Source of the DNA: Spirochaetota bacterium
GTDB lineage: Bacteria; Spirochaetota; UBA4802; UBA5368
Direction: 5' to 3'
Assembly (NCBI GenBank): GCA_004297825.1
Contig: SCSX01000090.1
Span: 1 to 64,000 of the forward strand
Length of the DNA stretch: 64,000 bases
The notes under the pieces: generated by a model
The model's input: the letters and a program-made list of their open reading frames with translations, nothing else
Told to the model about the DNA's origin: nothing
Databases searched by the model: none
Made by a program: the position numbers and the translations under genes
Part shown: positions 38,336 through 48,100 of the stretch, in pieces
How positions within the stretch are numbered: position 1 is the stretch's first letter
Layout of the letters: every line of letters starts with the position of its first letter

Positions 38336-38411
38336 GGCCTTCTAGCGCACACCATCGTGACATGAGAGCTTTTTGTCAAAGTAAAATTGGGCTTTACGCC
38401 GGACCCCGGAT

Positions 38412-38432
38412 TTTATTATTTACTATAATAAA
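38412..38432. promoter_or_regulatory. AT-rich palindrome with a perfect -10 element
   Basis: TTTATTAT (38412-38419) and ATAATAAA (38425-38432) form an inverted repeat; TATAAT (38424-38429) is a candidate -10 for the plus-strand gene at 38501, but no -35 is visible. It lies between divergent genes. Confidence 0.35.
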
Positions 38433-38500
38433 GACAGGCAAGGGGGGGGCCGATTCTGCCGATAGTGTAAAGAGGCCTCCCGCCCGAGTACCGGGGCCCG

Positions 38501-39073
38501 ATGCCCCAAAAAGAGAGAACGCAGCGCTCAATGAAAAAGGCCAAAAAACCACTCGCACCGCTGAACACGGAATTCACCGACGCGGACGGCACCCGGTGGA
38601 TACAGACCTCCACCGAGGACCTGTTTTCGGTCAAGGAGCTCAACCAGATACTGGAAAGCGTGGAGAAGGACCGCCAGGAGGGCGAGATCGTGCTCGCGCG
38701 CATCGATTTCCAGCGCGTGAACAAGGAGTATTACGACACGGTCCAGAACCTCCAGAACAAGCTCACCAAGCGCACCGAGCTCCTGAAAAAACTCATAATC
38801 GAGAGTAAAACAACAATTGACAGGAAAAACAAAAAGCTCAAAGAACTGATTGAATACATCAAGAAGCTTCACGTGCTTCTTGCGTATTACAAGCTGAGCC
38901 CGGAGCACATCGACAAATTCCGTTTCACGCCGGAGTTGTATCGGCCCGGCGAAGGGGCGGCTCCGGCCGAGGCCGGGGAGCGTCCGGAGGAAATCCCGAC
39001 GCTCGCGTACAGCGAGGTCGAGGAGCTTCTCCTGGACGATGAGGGAGAAGAGATCGCGCCCGGCACCCAGTAA
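38501..39073 (+). CDS. Coiled-coil protein of unknown function
   Basis: A 190-residue soluble protein. Residues 40-140 are strongly helical and charged (L-N-Q-I-L-E-S-V-E-K-D-R-Q, L-Q-N-K-L-T-K-R-T-E-L-L-K-K-L, R-K-N-K-K-L-K-E-L-I-E-Y) and should form a coiled coil; the last 45 residues are acidic and disordered-looking. No family recognised. The ATG at 38501 has GGGG eight bases upstream; ATG 38531 is in frame without a better site. It lies 26 bases upstream of cysS and may be co-transcribed with cysS and rlmB. Confidence 0.7.
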   Translation: MPQKERTQRSMKKAKKPLAPLNTEFTDADGTRWIQTSTEDLFSVKELNQILESVEKDRQEGEIVLARIDFQRVNKEYYDTVQNLQNKLTKRTELLKKLIIESKTTIDRKNKKLKELIEYIKKLHVLLAYYKLSPEHIDKFRFTPELYRPGEGAAPAEAGERPEEIPTLAYSEVEELLLDDEGEEIAPGTQ

Positions 39074-39099
39074 CTTCCAGACGCGAGAGGCGCACCGCC

Positions 39100-40524
39100 A
39101 TGAAAATCCACAACACGCTCACCGGGCTCCGGGAGGAACTTATCCCCGGGGGATCAAAAAAGGCCTCGGTCGCCGAGTACCCCCCCGTGACCATCTATTC
39201 CTGCGGCCCCACCGTCTACGGATACGCCCATATCGGGAACTTCCGCACCTTCATGTTCAACGACCTGCTCAGGCGCTATTTGAAGTTCCGCGGCTTCCGG
39301 GTCGATCACGCCATGAACATCACGGACGTGGACGACAAGACGATCGCGGGCGCGCACCGCGAGGGCGTGGAGCTGCGCGAATACACGGACCGCTATATCG
39401 GCATCTTTTTCGAGGACCTGAAAACGCTCAACATAGAGCCGGTCGAGCACAACCCGCGCGCAACCGAGTCCGTAGACGCTATGATCGATATCATGAAAAG
39501 GCTCCGTGAAAAGGGCATCCTCTACGAGAAGGAGGGCTCCCTGTACTTCAGCATCGCCAAGTTCGAGCGCTACGGGGCGCTCAGCCGCCTGGATACGCGC
39601 GAGATCAAGTCCGGCCTTCGCTACGACACCGACGAATACGAGAAGGACGACGTGCGCGACTTCGCGCTCTGGAAGTCCGCGCCGGAGAACGAGCCCTCAT
39701 GGGACACGCCCTTCGGCAAGGGCCGCCCGGGATGGCACATCGAGTGCTCGGCGATGGTGAGGAAGATTTTCGGCTCCACCATAGACATCCATACCGGCGG
39801 GGTCGACCTCATCTTCCCGCATCATGAAAACGAGATCGCACAGAGCGAAGCGGCATACGGGGACCGATTCGTCCGTTACTGGATACACGTCGAGCACCTG
39901 CTTGTCGAGGGCTCCAAGATGTCCAAGTCCAGGGGGAATTTTTACACCCTGCGCGACCTGCTTGAAAAGGGCTACACCGCGCGCGCGATCCGCTATCTCC
40001 TGCTCTCGGCGCACTACCGCAAGCAGCTCAATTTCACCTTCGAGGGGCTCCACCAGGCCGGGGCCGCGCTCGAGCGCATCGACAACCTCCTCGTGCGCCT
40101 GGGGGACGTCCCGGGCGGCGACGGGGAAACCCCGGATTGTGCGCCCATGATCGAGCGCTTCATCGAAAAATTCTCGATCGAGATGGAGGACGATCTCAAC
40201 GTGTCGGGCGCGCTGGGCACGCTCTTCGATTTCATCCACGCGGTGAATTCACATATCGACGGGGGAACGCTGTCCGGCCCCGGGAAGGCCCTCGTCATGA
40301 AAGCGCTGAAAAGGATCGACTCGGTCCTGGGGGTGATCTTCTTCCCGGCCGACGCCGGCGCCCCCGAGGACTCTGCGCGCATCGAGGCGCTCATAGCCGA
40401 GCGGAAGGACGCGAAGAAGCAGAGGAACTTCGCACGGGCGGACGAGATCCGCGCGGCGCTCGAGGCCGAGGGAATCGTGCTTGAAGATACTAAAGACGGG
40501 ACACGATGGAAAAAAAAGAAATAA
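39100..40524 (+). CDS. cysS: Cysteine-tRNA ligase (CysS)
   Basis: A 474-residue class I aminoacyl-tRNA synthetase of normal length. Present are T-I-Y-S-C-G-P-T-V-Y-G-Y-A-H-I-G-N-F (zinc Cys35 and the HIGH-type motif A-H-I-G-N, 43-47), M-N-I-T-D-V-D-D-K-T, G-W-H-I-E-C-S-A-M, D-I-H-T-G-G-V-D-L-I-F-P-H-H-E-N-E (zinc ligands) and K-M-S-K-S. The C-terminal helical anticodon domain ends in a lysine run. The rlmB start lies inside the last 19 bases, so the two are coupled, a common pairing. Confidence 0.97.
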   Translation: MKIHNTLTGLREELIPGGSKKASVAEYPPVTIYSCGPTVYGYAHIGNFRTFMFNDLLRRYLKFRGFRVDHAMNITDVDDKTIAGAHREGVELREYTDRYIGIFFEDLKTLNIEPVEHNPRATESVDAMIDIMKRLREKGILYEKEGSLYFSIAKFERYGALSRLDTREIKSGLRYDTDEYEKDDVRDFALWKSAPENEPSWDTPFGKGRPGWHIECSAMVRKIFGSTIDIHTGGVDLIFPHHENEIAQSEAAYGDRFVRYWIHVEHLLVEGSKMSKSRGNFYTLRDLLEKGYTARAIRYLLLSAHYRKQLNFTFEGLHQAGAALERIDNLLVRLGDVPGGDGETPDCAPMIERFIEKFSIEMEDDLNVSGALGTLFDFIHAVNSHIDGGTLSGPGKALVMKALKRIDSVLGVIFFPADAGAPEDSARIEALIAERKDAKKQRNFARADEIRAALEAEGIVLEDTKDGTRWKKKK

Positions 40525-41243
40525 TAGGCCGCAACCCAGTCCTGGAATACCTGCGCACCCTGGAGCCGGGACAGGACGCCGAGCTGTTCATCTCCGAGTC
40601 CGCGCACGGGAAGATCATCGAGATTATCGCCGCGGAGGCCCGCCGGGCCGCGGTGAAGATCACCTACGCCCAGAGGGAATTCTTTTCCCGGGTGGATTCC
40701 TCATCCCGCCACCAGGGGGTAATGCTGCGCATCGTGTCGCGGGGGCCGCAGATACGCGACGACGAATTCATCGCGGAGCTGGCGGCCCGGTCGGGGGTGC
40801 TTGTCGCCCTGGACCAGCTTACGGATCCCCATAACATAGGTTCCATCATACGCACGGCGGAGGCCCTGGGTGCCGGGGGCGTGATCATGACGAAGGCGCA
40901 CGCGCCGGAGATCAACCAGACCATTATCAAGACCTCCGCCGGAGCGACGGCCCATATCCGGATAATGCACGTGGGAAACATCGCGCAGACGCTCGAGAAG
41001 GCGCGCGAGGCGGGCTTCTGGATTATCGGAACCTCCGACGAGGGTGACACGGGCATGGAAAAGCTCCGTGAGCTGCGGCCCGCGGTCCTCGTGATAGGAA
41101 GCGAGGGAAGCGGCATGCGCCGCCTCACGGGCGAGAAGTGCGACTACCTCGTGCGCATCCCCCTCAGGGGGCACATCTCCTCGCTCAACGCGTCCGTCGC
41201 GGCGGGCATACTCCTGTGGGAGCTCCTCCGGGAAGACGACTAA
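40506..41243 (+). CDS. rlmB: 23S rRNA 2'-O-ribose methyltransferase, TrmH/RlmB family
   Basis: A 245-residue SPOUT-class methyltransferase of RlmB length: an N-terminal substrate-binding domain (G-R-N-P-V-L-E-Y-L, residues 8-75, with S-S-R-H-Q-G-V near 68) and the knotted catalytic domain with D-Q-L-T-D-P-H-N-I-G-S-I-I-R-T-A, I-G-S-E-G-S-G-M-R-R and I-P-L-R-G-H-I-S-S-L-N-A-S-V-A. RlmB methylates G2251 of 23S rRNA in E. coli; other TrmH members modify tRNA, so the target is by analogy. Overlaps the end of cysS. A structured repeat region follows. Confidence 0.92.
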   Translation: MEKKEIIGRNPVLEYLRTLEPGQDAELFISESAHGKIIEIIAAEARRAAVKITYAQREFFSRVDSSSRHQGVMLRIVSRGPQIRDDEFIAELAARSGVLVALDQLTDPHNIGSIIRTAEALGAGGVIMTKAHAPEINQTIIKTSAGATAHIRIMHVGNIAQTLEKAREAGFWIIGTSDEGDTGMEKLRELRPAVLVIGSEGSGMRRLTGEKCDYLVRIPLRGHISSLNASVAAGILLWELLREDD

Positions 41244-41606
41244 ATGTAAATTATATAGCGGGTCCAGCCCAAACTCCTCCCCCTCGATGGGGGCCGCTCA
41301 CGGACATCCGTGTCCTCCGCGGCATTCGTACATCCTGTACATCGAGGTCGGGTGAGAGGGGAAAGCATCACCCTCCCCTAACCCCTCCCATCAAGGGAGG
41401 GGGATTTTTGGAGACACACCTTGGTTGACTTATAATCTACGCCACACTACCCGGAAAATAATGTCCACCTGGATGATTAGCATGTGAAATGCCCTTTTTT
41501 ATTGACATCGGAGGGCCCCGGGGGGATAATCCCCCTTCTCCGGGGTTTCCCGGCAATTCGGGGATCCGCACGATGACCGCCGGGACTCAATAGAGGAAGC
41601 CGACCA
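41244..41606. repeat. Structured intergenic repeat element
   Basis: No gene. Bases 41274-41409 are built of short hairpins: CCCCC-tcgat-GGGGG at the left, CACGGA-ca-TCCGTG, GTACA-tcc-TGTAC, and CCCCTCCC-atcaa-GGGAGGGG at the right (41382-41402). The piece CGGCATT-c-GTACATCCTGTAC around 41321-41341 recurs, with one change, around 315-335. The layout suggests a dispersed non-coding repeat. Bases 41410-41606 show nothing except the ribosome binding site of the next gene. Confidence 0.55.
41382..41409 (+). terminator. Terminator-like hairpin after cysS-rlmB
   Basis: CCCCTCCC (41382-41389) and GGGAGGGG (41395-41402) with a five-base loop, followed by GATTTTT. It is part of the repeat element and probably ends the rlmB transcript. 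Confidence 0.55.
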
Positions 41607-42884
41607 ATGATGACCATAAGTCCGTTCAAACACACCCCCGTGCGCCCGCACACCGGCATATTTGTCGGGATCGCCCTGGCCGTGGTGCTGATATTCGGCA
41701 CCCTCCTGATGAGCGGCTTCTCCGAGGAAGAGCCGGCAGGCCCGGTGCTGCCGGGCATCGACGTGCTGGCAGAGCGGGGTTTCGATTCGATCGCCGGCAA
41801 GCGGGTAGGGCTCGTTACGAACCACACCGGGATCACCCGGAGCGGCGCGAGCACGATCGACACGATTCACGGTTCCGGGAAATGCACCCTCGTCGCGCTC
41901 TTTTCCCCCGAACACGGAATCCGGGGCACCGCGGACGAATCGGTGGCTTCCAGTGTTGACAAAAAGACGGGGCTTCCCATATACAGCCTTTACGGCCAGT
42001 CGTACAAACCCTCGAAAGCGATGCTGCGCGGAATTGAGGTGCTGGTATTCGACATCCAGGACATAGGCACGCGGTTCTATACGTATATAGGGACGATGGC
42101 CCTGTGCATGAGGGCGGCAGCTGAAACGGGCATCAAGTTCGTGGTGCTCGACCGGCCGAATCCCATCGGGGGCGTCAAGGTCGAGGGGGCGGTGCCCGAG
42201 AACGGCGTGTGGGGCGGGATCACCTCGATTTACCCGATCCCCACCCGGCACGGCATGACGGCGGGCGAGCTTGCCCTTCTGTTCAACGGTCACTTCAAGA
42301 TCGGGTGTACCCTCGAGGTCGTGCCGGTAAAGAACTGGAAGCGCTCGATGTATTTCGACCAGACGGGACTCACGTGGCTGAATCCCTCCCCCAACATGAA
42401 GACCCTGAACGGCGCCATACTGTACCCCGGTCTGGGCGTGACGGAAACCACGAACGCATCGGTGGCGCGGGGGACCGATAAGCCCTTCGAGATGTATGGG
42501 GCCCCCTTCTTCGACGGAAAGCGTATCGCCGATAATCTTTCAAAGCGATCGACGCCGGGCATTCAATTCAAGCCCTGCACCTTCACGCCCACGGCGCCGT
42601 ATCACCCCTACCGCTACCAGTTGTGCAGCGGGGTGCAGGCTGAAATCACCGACCGCGAGACGCTGGATTCGATAGCCGCCGGGCTTCACATGCTGCAGGC
42701 CATGTACGAGATTCATCCCGACCGGTTCATGGCGTATGAAGGCTTCGTAAACGAGACCGGGGACAGGTACACCTGGAACCTCCTCGCCTGGCAGAAGCTC
42801 GCCCCTGAAAAAATAATCGCCGCGTGGCAGCCCCGGCTCGAATCGTTCAAGAGGGTACGGGAAAAATACCTGCTCTACAAGTAA
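41607..42884 (+). CDS. DUF1343/NamZ-like exo-beta-N-acetylmuramidase
   Basis: A 425-residue protein with one N-terminal membrane/export helix (residues 14-36) and a full DUF1343 domain. Recognisable blocks are G-I-D-V-L-A-E-R-G, G-L-V-T-N-H-T-G, A-L-F-S-P-E-H-G-I-R-G, F-D-I-Q-D-I-G-T-R-F-Y-T-Y, V-L-D-R-P-N-P-I-G-G, P-T-R-H-G-M-T-A-G-E and N-P-S-P-N-M. NamZ of Bacillus removes terminal MurNAc from peptidoglycan fragments; the blocks here include the conserved His/Glu residues of the E-H-G-I-R-G motif. It would act on wall turnover products in the periplasm. GAGGAAG precedes the ATG. No muropeptide transporter is adjacent. Confidence 0.88.
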   Translation: MMTISPFKHTPVRPHTGIFVGIALAVVLIFGTLLMSGFSEEEPAGPVLPGIDVLAERGFDSIAGKRVGLVTNHTGITRSGASTIDTIHGSGKCTLVALFSPEHGIRGTADESVASSVDKKTGLPIYSLYGQSYKPSKAMLRGIEVLVFDIQDIGTRFYTYIGTMALCMRAAAETGIKFVVLDRPNPIGGVKVEGAVPENGVWGGITSIYPIPTRHGMTAGELALLFNGHFKIGCTLEVVPVKNWKRSMYFDQTGLTWLNPSPNMKTLNGAILYPGLGVTETTNASVARGTDKPFEMYGAPFFDGKRIADNLSKRSTPGIQFKPCTFTPTAPYHPYRYQLCSGVQAEITDRETLDSIAAGLHMLQAMYEIHPDRFMAYEGFVNETGDRYTWNLLAWQKLAPEKIIAAWQPRLESFKRVREKYLLYK

Positions 42885-42912
42885 CCCCCGGTAAAAAACC
42901 GCATTTATCTAA

Positions 42913-42965
42913 TTGACATTATATATACTCGTGGTATAAACGGACCGGACAGACGGACGGACCGG
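42913..42965 (+). promoter_or_regulatory. Promoter with a direct repeat over the start of transcription
   Basis: TTGACA (42913-42918), 16-base spacer, TATAAA (42935-42940). ACGGACCGG occurs at 42940-42948 and again at 42957-42965, 17 bases apart, where a regulator could block the promoter. A TetR-type gene lies nearby (43617-44240). Confidence 0.6.
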
Positions 42966-43012
42966 TTTTTCGTAGTTTTCGTCCCGATTTTACCCCAGCT
43001 TCGGAGCGCCCC

Positions 43013-43600
43013 ATGAGCCATTCCCATAATATGTGTTCGAGCGAAACCAAAGGAATCGACCAAATCCATTGCGTCTCTTGCGGCAGGGAGCTCGATTACG
43101 TATCCGCAACCGTATCGGGAGAGGCCGCCGACGCGATCTACATCTGCATGGGTTCCATCAAGCAGAAGATTTTCGTATACGGCAAATACGTGGGGGGCCG
43201 ATACGGGGCAATCTCGTTCGGAAAGTATTTCACCAGGGAACAATGCGCCGAAAAAGCCTGCGACGAAAGCATCGCGGAGATGCTGCGCACCATGAGCGAA
43301 GAGGAATACTCCCGCTTCATCACCTGCCACAAGGGGGTGATGGAGGCGATCGTTCTCACTAAAAGCAAGGTCGAAATGCGCAAGAAGGACCTGGTGGGGG
43401 GCGCGCTCGACTCGGTCCTCCCCCGGTTCAGCGACGAGAGGAAATATTTCTGCCACGAACATGCCGGCGCGACCGGCTTCAGGTGCAGCTGCGGGGAACC
43501 GCTCATCGATATCGGGTCCGATCTCTACCGCGACCTCACGGGGATGGAGGACCGGAAATTCATCGAGGTCTATCTGCCCGGAATACTGGAGCTCAAATAA
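43013..43600 (+). CDS. Cys-rich, probably metal-binding protein of unknown function
   Basis: A 195-residue soluble protein. It starts with a His/Cys segment (S-H-S-H-N-M-C) and has C-V-S-C near residue 20, and C-H-E-H with C-S-C near residues 148-160, which suggests one or two zinc sites. The middle is mixed alpha/beta (I-Y-I-C-M-G-S-I-K-Q-K-I-F-V-Y-G). No family recognised. It has a strong promoter of its own with a direct repeat after the -10 and is convergent to a TetR-type regulator whose stop lies 16 bases past its own; regulation by that protein is possible but not shown. Confidence 0.72.
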   Translation: MSHSHNMCSSETKGIDQIHCVSCGRELDYVSATVSGEAADAIYICMGSIKQKIFVYGKYVGGRYGAISFGKYFTREQCAEKACDESIAEMLRTMSEEEYSRFITCHKGVMEAIVLTKSKVEMRKKDLVGGALDSVLPRFSDERKYFCHEHAGATGFRCSCGEPLIDIGSDLYRDLTGMEDRKFIEVYLPGILELK

Positions 43601-43616
43601 GGCGGGGCGCAGGGCG

Positions 43617-44240
43617 TCAATTCTCCGGGCGTGAATCCCCAAACAGCGAAATCACGTACCGGGTAAGCCTGGACGGGTCCATCCCTATGGGATCGACCTC
43701 CTCCAGCAAGCCCGCGCTCAGGAAGATGATCTGTGCGATGCGCGCCTTGAACTGGTAATCGAACCCATTGTCCCCCTGCCCCGCCTGGCCGAACTGCGCC
43801 CTGCGCACGATGTCCTCGTAGAGATTCAGGTGGTTACGGAAAAATTCGCGGATGGGACCCATGATCTTGTTGTCTTCGAGCCCGTAGAGGACCAGGTTCA
43901 GGAATATCTTGATATTTCGCGTGTTGAGCACGAATCTCTCGATCCCGTACAGGGTCGAGAGGAACGCCCTGTCGCGGGCGAGATCGATATTGCCGATGAC
44001 GCCCAGGTGGTCTTTCTCGATGTCCGTGAAGAAACTCCCGATGAGCTCCATGAACATCGCCTCCTTGGTGTGGAAATAGTAGCGCAGGCCCCCCTTCGAT
44101 ACGCCGGCCTCGTCGGCGACCGTTTGAAGAGATATATACGAGTACGCCTCCCGGTCAAGACAGCGTTTGAGCGCGTCGATGATGAGCCTTTTTTTCTCCC
44201 GGTTTTTTCTCTCTTTTTTGTCCTCGTTTATCCTGGGCAT
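43617..44240 (-). CDS. TetR-family regulator
   Basis: A 207-residue TetR-type repressor. The N-terminal DNA-binding domain is clear: K-K-R-L-I-I-D-A-L-K-R-C-L, S-L-Q-T-V-A-D-E-A-G-V-S-K-G-G-L-R-Y-Y-F-H-T-K-E-A-M (helix-turn-helix, about residues 34-60). The rest is an all-helical ligand domain (C-terminal dimer helix near 165-200) without recognisable specificity. The ATG at 44240 has AAGGAACG upstream. It is convergent to the Cys-rich gene and divergent to a STAS gene at 44501; either could be its target. Confidence 0.9.
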   Translation of the reverse strand: MPRINEDKKERKNREKKRLIIDALKRCLDREAYSYISLQTVADEAGVSKGGLRYYFHTKEAMFMELIGSFFTDIEKDHLGVIGNIDLARDRAFLSTLYGIERFVLNTRNIKIFLNLVLYGLEDNKIMGPIREFFRNHLNLYEDIVRRAQFGQAGQGDNGFDYQFKARIAQIIFLSAGLLEEVDPIGMDPSRLTRYVISLFGDSRPEN

Positions 44241-44285
44241 CGTTCCTTCCCTCACTCCACATCTTTATGCACGTCACTGATCCAC

Positions 44286-44291
44286 ATTATA
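44286..44291 (-). promoter_or_regulatory. -10 element of the TetR-type gene
   Basis: A perfect TATAAT on the minus strand (44291-44286), 46 bases before the start codon. The -35 position (TCACCC) is poor, which fits an activated or weak promoter. Confidence 0.4.
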
Positions 44292-44427
44292 CCCGCGGGA
44301 ACATCCCGGGGTGATGCGCACCGCCCCTCGGCTCATGGGTTCCCCTCCCGGACCCATGCCTCCGGTACGCCTCTGTACGCGCGATTCGGCATTTCTGTAA
44401 ATTGACCGCCCGTCCGACTATTTGCTC

Positions 44428-44456
44428 TTGACATCTGGTAGTTACCATCTTTCAAT
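44428..44456 (+). promoter_or_regulatory. Promoter of the STAS gene with a small palindrome in the spacer
   Basis: TTGACA (44428-44433), 17-base spacer, TTCAAT (44451-44456). The spacer contains GGTAGTTACC (44437-44446), an inverted repeat that could be an operator. Confidence 0.45.
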
Positions 44457-44500
44457 GTATACGTCAACAAGAACACGATGGCGTATGTGGCGCAGGAACG

Positions 44501-44797
44501 ATGAATTTTAAAATATTGGAAAATGCGGAAGTGATCAGGCTTTCGGTCGACAGGGAAAACGGCGCTCAATCCTTCGTCGAGTTCCATGAAAAGATCGTGG
44601 AGATGGTCAAGACGTCCGCCCAGGACATCGAGGTCGACCTTGGAAGCATCGACTTCATCGATTCCACCGGCATCAGCCAGCTCATCATGCTCTACAAGCT
44701 CCAGAAACAGAAAGCGAAGTCCATGAGGATTCTCAACGCGACCCCCATGGTCACCAGCCTGCTCAACCTGAGCTCCCTTGCGGAAGTAATAAGCTGA
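44501..44797 (+). CDS. STAS-domain anti-anti-sigma factor
   Basis: A 98-residue SpoIIAA/RsbV-like protein. The core D-I-E-V-D-L-G-S-I-D-F-I-D-S-T-G-I-S-Q-L-I-M-L is a good match to the family, with Ser/Thr in the D-S-T-G phosphorylation motif (around residues 58-61). The phosphorylated form cannot bind its anti-sigma kinase; SpoIIE-type phosphatases restore it. No kinase is adjacent, but the large SpoIIE phosphatase at 6246-8777 is a candidate partner. It is divergent to the TetR-type gene with promoter elements between. Confidence 0.85.
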   Translation: MNFKILENAEVIRLSVDRENGAQSFVEFHEKIVEMVKTSAQDIEVDLGSIDFIDSTGISQLIMLYKLQKQKAKSMRILNATPMVTSLLNLSSLAEVIS

Positions 44798-45199
44798 TCG
44801 CCGCGCTTTAAACGCCAGTCGACGTATCGGCGGATCGAGCCGCGTTCCCATTACGCGTGCCGGCTCGCAAACTCCGTTCCATGCCGACACACCCGATGCC
44901 GCCGGGCACCCTCATTGCAATTTCCGGGATTCATTGATGCCCTGCTATGCGCCTGGACGTCCGTATGCAAACCAGCATTATCGGACCATGAAAACTGTAA
45001 TCTGTCACATCCCGCATTATGTCCCTTATAGTATAAACTATTACAATTAATAAGTTTAAATTAGAGAACGAAAATTTTTAAATAAAAAACCCAAACGGGC
45101 TTTTTTTGTTTGCTAATTCTGCCGATAGATGGTATATTGTTATGGTTATCTGGAAATCCCTTTTTGGATAAAGGAAACGATTTCGGCAGAACGTAGATT
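44798..45199. other. 402-base intergenic region
   Basis: No gene seen. Bases 45000-45060 are strongly AT-rich. A-run, CCC-aaac-GGG, C and T-run at 45083-45107 looks like a weak terminator on either strand. A promoter (45110-45138) follows. TTCTGCCGA near 45118 recurs inverted as TCGGCAGAA near 45183, 15 bases before the next start codon. Confidence 0.6.
45110..45138 (+). promoter_or_regulatory. Promoter of the surface-protein cluster
   Basis: TTGCTA (45110-45115), 17-base spacer, TATATT (45133-45138), 62 bases before the start codon at 45200. Confidence 0.5.
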
Positions 45200-48100
45200 A
45201 TGAAGAAGGACACGAAATCAAGACTAAAGGCTGTTCTGGGCGCGTGGGCGATCGCCCTGGCCGCCGCGTCCTGCACGGCCGTCCCGGACGCGCCCCGGGC
45301 GACCCCGCCCGTCCTTAATCTTCGCGTGCCGGACGAAAACGCGACCGATGTTCCGCTCAACACCAATATTTCGGTCAGCTTCAGCGAACCGGTGACCGGC
45401 ATCAACAACACCGGGGGCGCCTTCACCCTGAAAAAGCTGGGTGCGGCGAGCGACACGCAGTCCCATGTGAATTATGACGAGGCAGCCCGGACCGCGACGC
45501 TCGATCCGGACGCGGACCTTGAACCCGATTCCCATTACGTGGCGACCGTGACGGGTGGCGTCAGGGACGTGGAGGGGAGCGCCCTTGACGGCGCGCCCGT
45601 GGTCTGGGTGTTCACCACCGGCCCCGCGCCCGATCTTACAAATCCCGCGGTGGTCGAAAAGAATCCCGATGCGGCCGCGCAGAATACCTGGGTGGGCACC
45701 GACGTGACCGTCAGGTTTAGCGAGGCGGTGAGCGCGGTGAACGATGCGAGCTTTACCCTCACCCGCGAGGGGGGCGGGTTTCCCGTAAGCGCGACGGTGT
45801 CGTACGACCCGCAGACCCTCACGGCGACGCTCAACCCGACCGTCGATCTCGAGGAAAACACGAACTACACCGCCGGGCTGTCGGCGGCCGTGAGGGACAC
45901 GGCGGGAAATATTTTGACGGGCGCCCCCGTGCAATGGTCGTTCCTCACCGAAGACAGGACCATTCCCTTCGTAAACGCGCGCGCCCCGGACGAGGGCGAC
46001 TCGGGCATGGGCACGAACACGGTGATCACTGTGAGCTTCAGCGAACAGGTGATGAACGTCACCAACGCGAGTTTCGTGCTCCGGAGAACGGCGGATAACG
46101 CGCCGATAAGCACAATCGTATCATACAACCCGGTCACCTTCAGCGCCACGCTGGACCCGGAAAGCGACCTTGACCCGAGTACCGGATACACGATCTACCT
46201 GAGCGACCTGATACGCGACACTTCCATTAATCACAACCAGCTTGCGCAGACAAGCTGGGGCTTCACCACCGGCGCGAGCCAGGACACCGCGCAGCCCTTC
46301 GACACGGAGCGCTATCCCGAAACCGCGGACGTCCCGCTCGATACACCGGTGTACGCGAAATTCAACGAATCGGTCGTGGGTGTGAGCACGGTATCGTTCA
46401 CGCTCGTACGGACCAGCGACGCGCAGCCGGTTGAAGCGACCATTTCGTATAACGACGCCGAAAAGAAGGCATCACTGGCACCCAAGAACACGCTCGCCGA
46501 GCTCACGCAGTACACGGTGACCCTCACCGGGGCGATCACCGACCTGACCGGAAACGTGCTGCTCAACGCGCCCCTCACGTGGAATTTCACGACCGGCGAC
46601 CAGACGCCCCCGTCCCTGACCGACCGGAACCCGGGAACGGACGCGGTAGACGTGGGCACCAACGCGACCGTTGAGGTCACCTTTTCCGAACCGGTGACCG
46701 GCGTGAGCGATTCGACCTTTACCCTGGTGCGTGTGAGCGACGGGGAGCCCGTTCCCGCGGATATCACCTACGACGCCGGTACATTCAGGGCGGTGCTGGA
46801 CCCCAGGGACGATCTTGCCGAAACCACCGGGTACACGGTGATGCTTACCGCGGGCATCAAGGACACGACAGGCAACGCGCTTGTCCCGTTCTCGTGGAAC
46901 TTCACCACCGGCCAGCGCGCCGATATCACGGCGCCCGGTATCGATTCCAAATACCCGGAGCCGCCGGCGGACGCGGTGCCGCTGGAAGATTCCATCACCG
47001 TTACCTTTAACGAGGCTGTTCGAAACGTAAGCGGCACGAGCTTCACACTGGTCAAGACTTCGGACGGGATGCAGGTAAATGCGGGGGTAAGTTATGACGA
47101 TTTAATCCTTACCGCGACCCTCGATCCGAACGAACCGCTCCAGGAAAACACCCAGTACACGGTGACGCTTACCAACGCCATTAAGGACGTGGCCGACAAC
47201 ATGTTCGTCCAGACTTCGTGGAACTTCACGACCCAGGCGGACAGCGCCCCGCCGATGTGGAGCTCACGCTCGCCCGAGGCGGATTACAACGGCGTGCGCA
47301 CGAGCGCGAACGTCGTCGTGACATTCGACGAGCCTGTTTCCGGTGTGAGCGGTACCTCGTTTTACCTGCGCCAAGGCGTCACGGCGGTTCCGGCCCTGGT
47401 CGTCTACGACCCGGCGACGAGAACCGCGACGCTGGACCCGAACGCGAGCCTCGCGGTGAACACGGTCTACACGGTCACGCTTACGAACGCCATACGGGAC
47501 ACGTCCGTGAACCAGAACCAGCTCGTGCAGCTCAGTTGGAATTTCACCACGACCGACGATTCCACGCCTCCGACGACGAGCCTCACCGTACCCGCCGAGG
47601 GCGCGGGTGGAGTCTCACGTAACCTGCCCGAAATCACGATCGAATTCAGCGAAGCCATGGATCCTGATAAGGGCCGGGCGATATTGATGAACCGCACGGG
47701 CGGGCAGGTAACGGGAAGCCTGGGCACCCCGGCATGGGAAAACGGTTATACGCGCGCGGTTTTCCCGATCATTGGCGAACTTGCCACGAACACGGAATAC
47801 GAGGTGTACCTCTCGTACTGGGGAGGCTCGTTCGCCGACGTCGTGGGAAATCTGCTCAACGGTACGCCCTACCTGGGCAACGGCAGACTGAACTTCACCA
47901 CCGCCGCGGACGGGACCGCACCCCAGGTGAAGTCCACGATCCCCGCGGAGGGAAGCCTCCTGGTGAACAGGAACATACCGCGCATCGTGATCAGGTTCAA
48001 CGATCAGATGAACCCGGCGGCGGGAAGCGCCGTGCTCGCGGGAACCGCCGGAGTTTCGCTGGGCGCGGGCGTGTGGTCCGAGGGAAACCGCACGGTGAGC

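Noticed and set aside
38450-38470. GCCGATAG as a sigma-28 -10 element here and near 45121
   Set aside because: No TAAA element at the right spacing in either place; a shared 13-mer is expected by chance in a window of this size.
45083-45107. Strong terminator in the gap before the surface cluster
   Set aside because: The stem has only three G-C pairs; listed only as weak in the intergenic entry.
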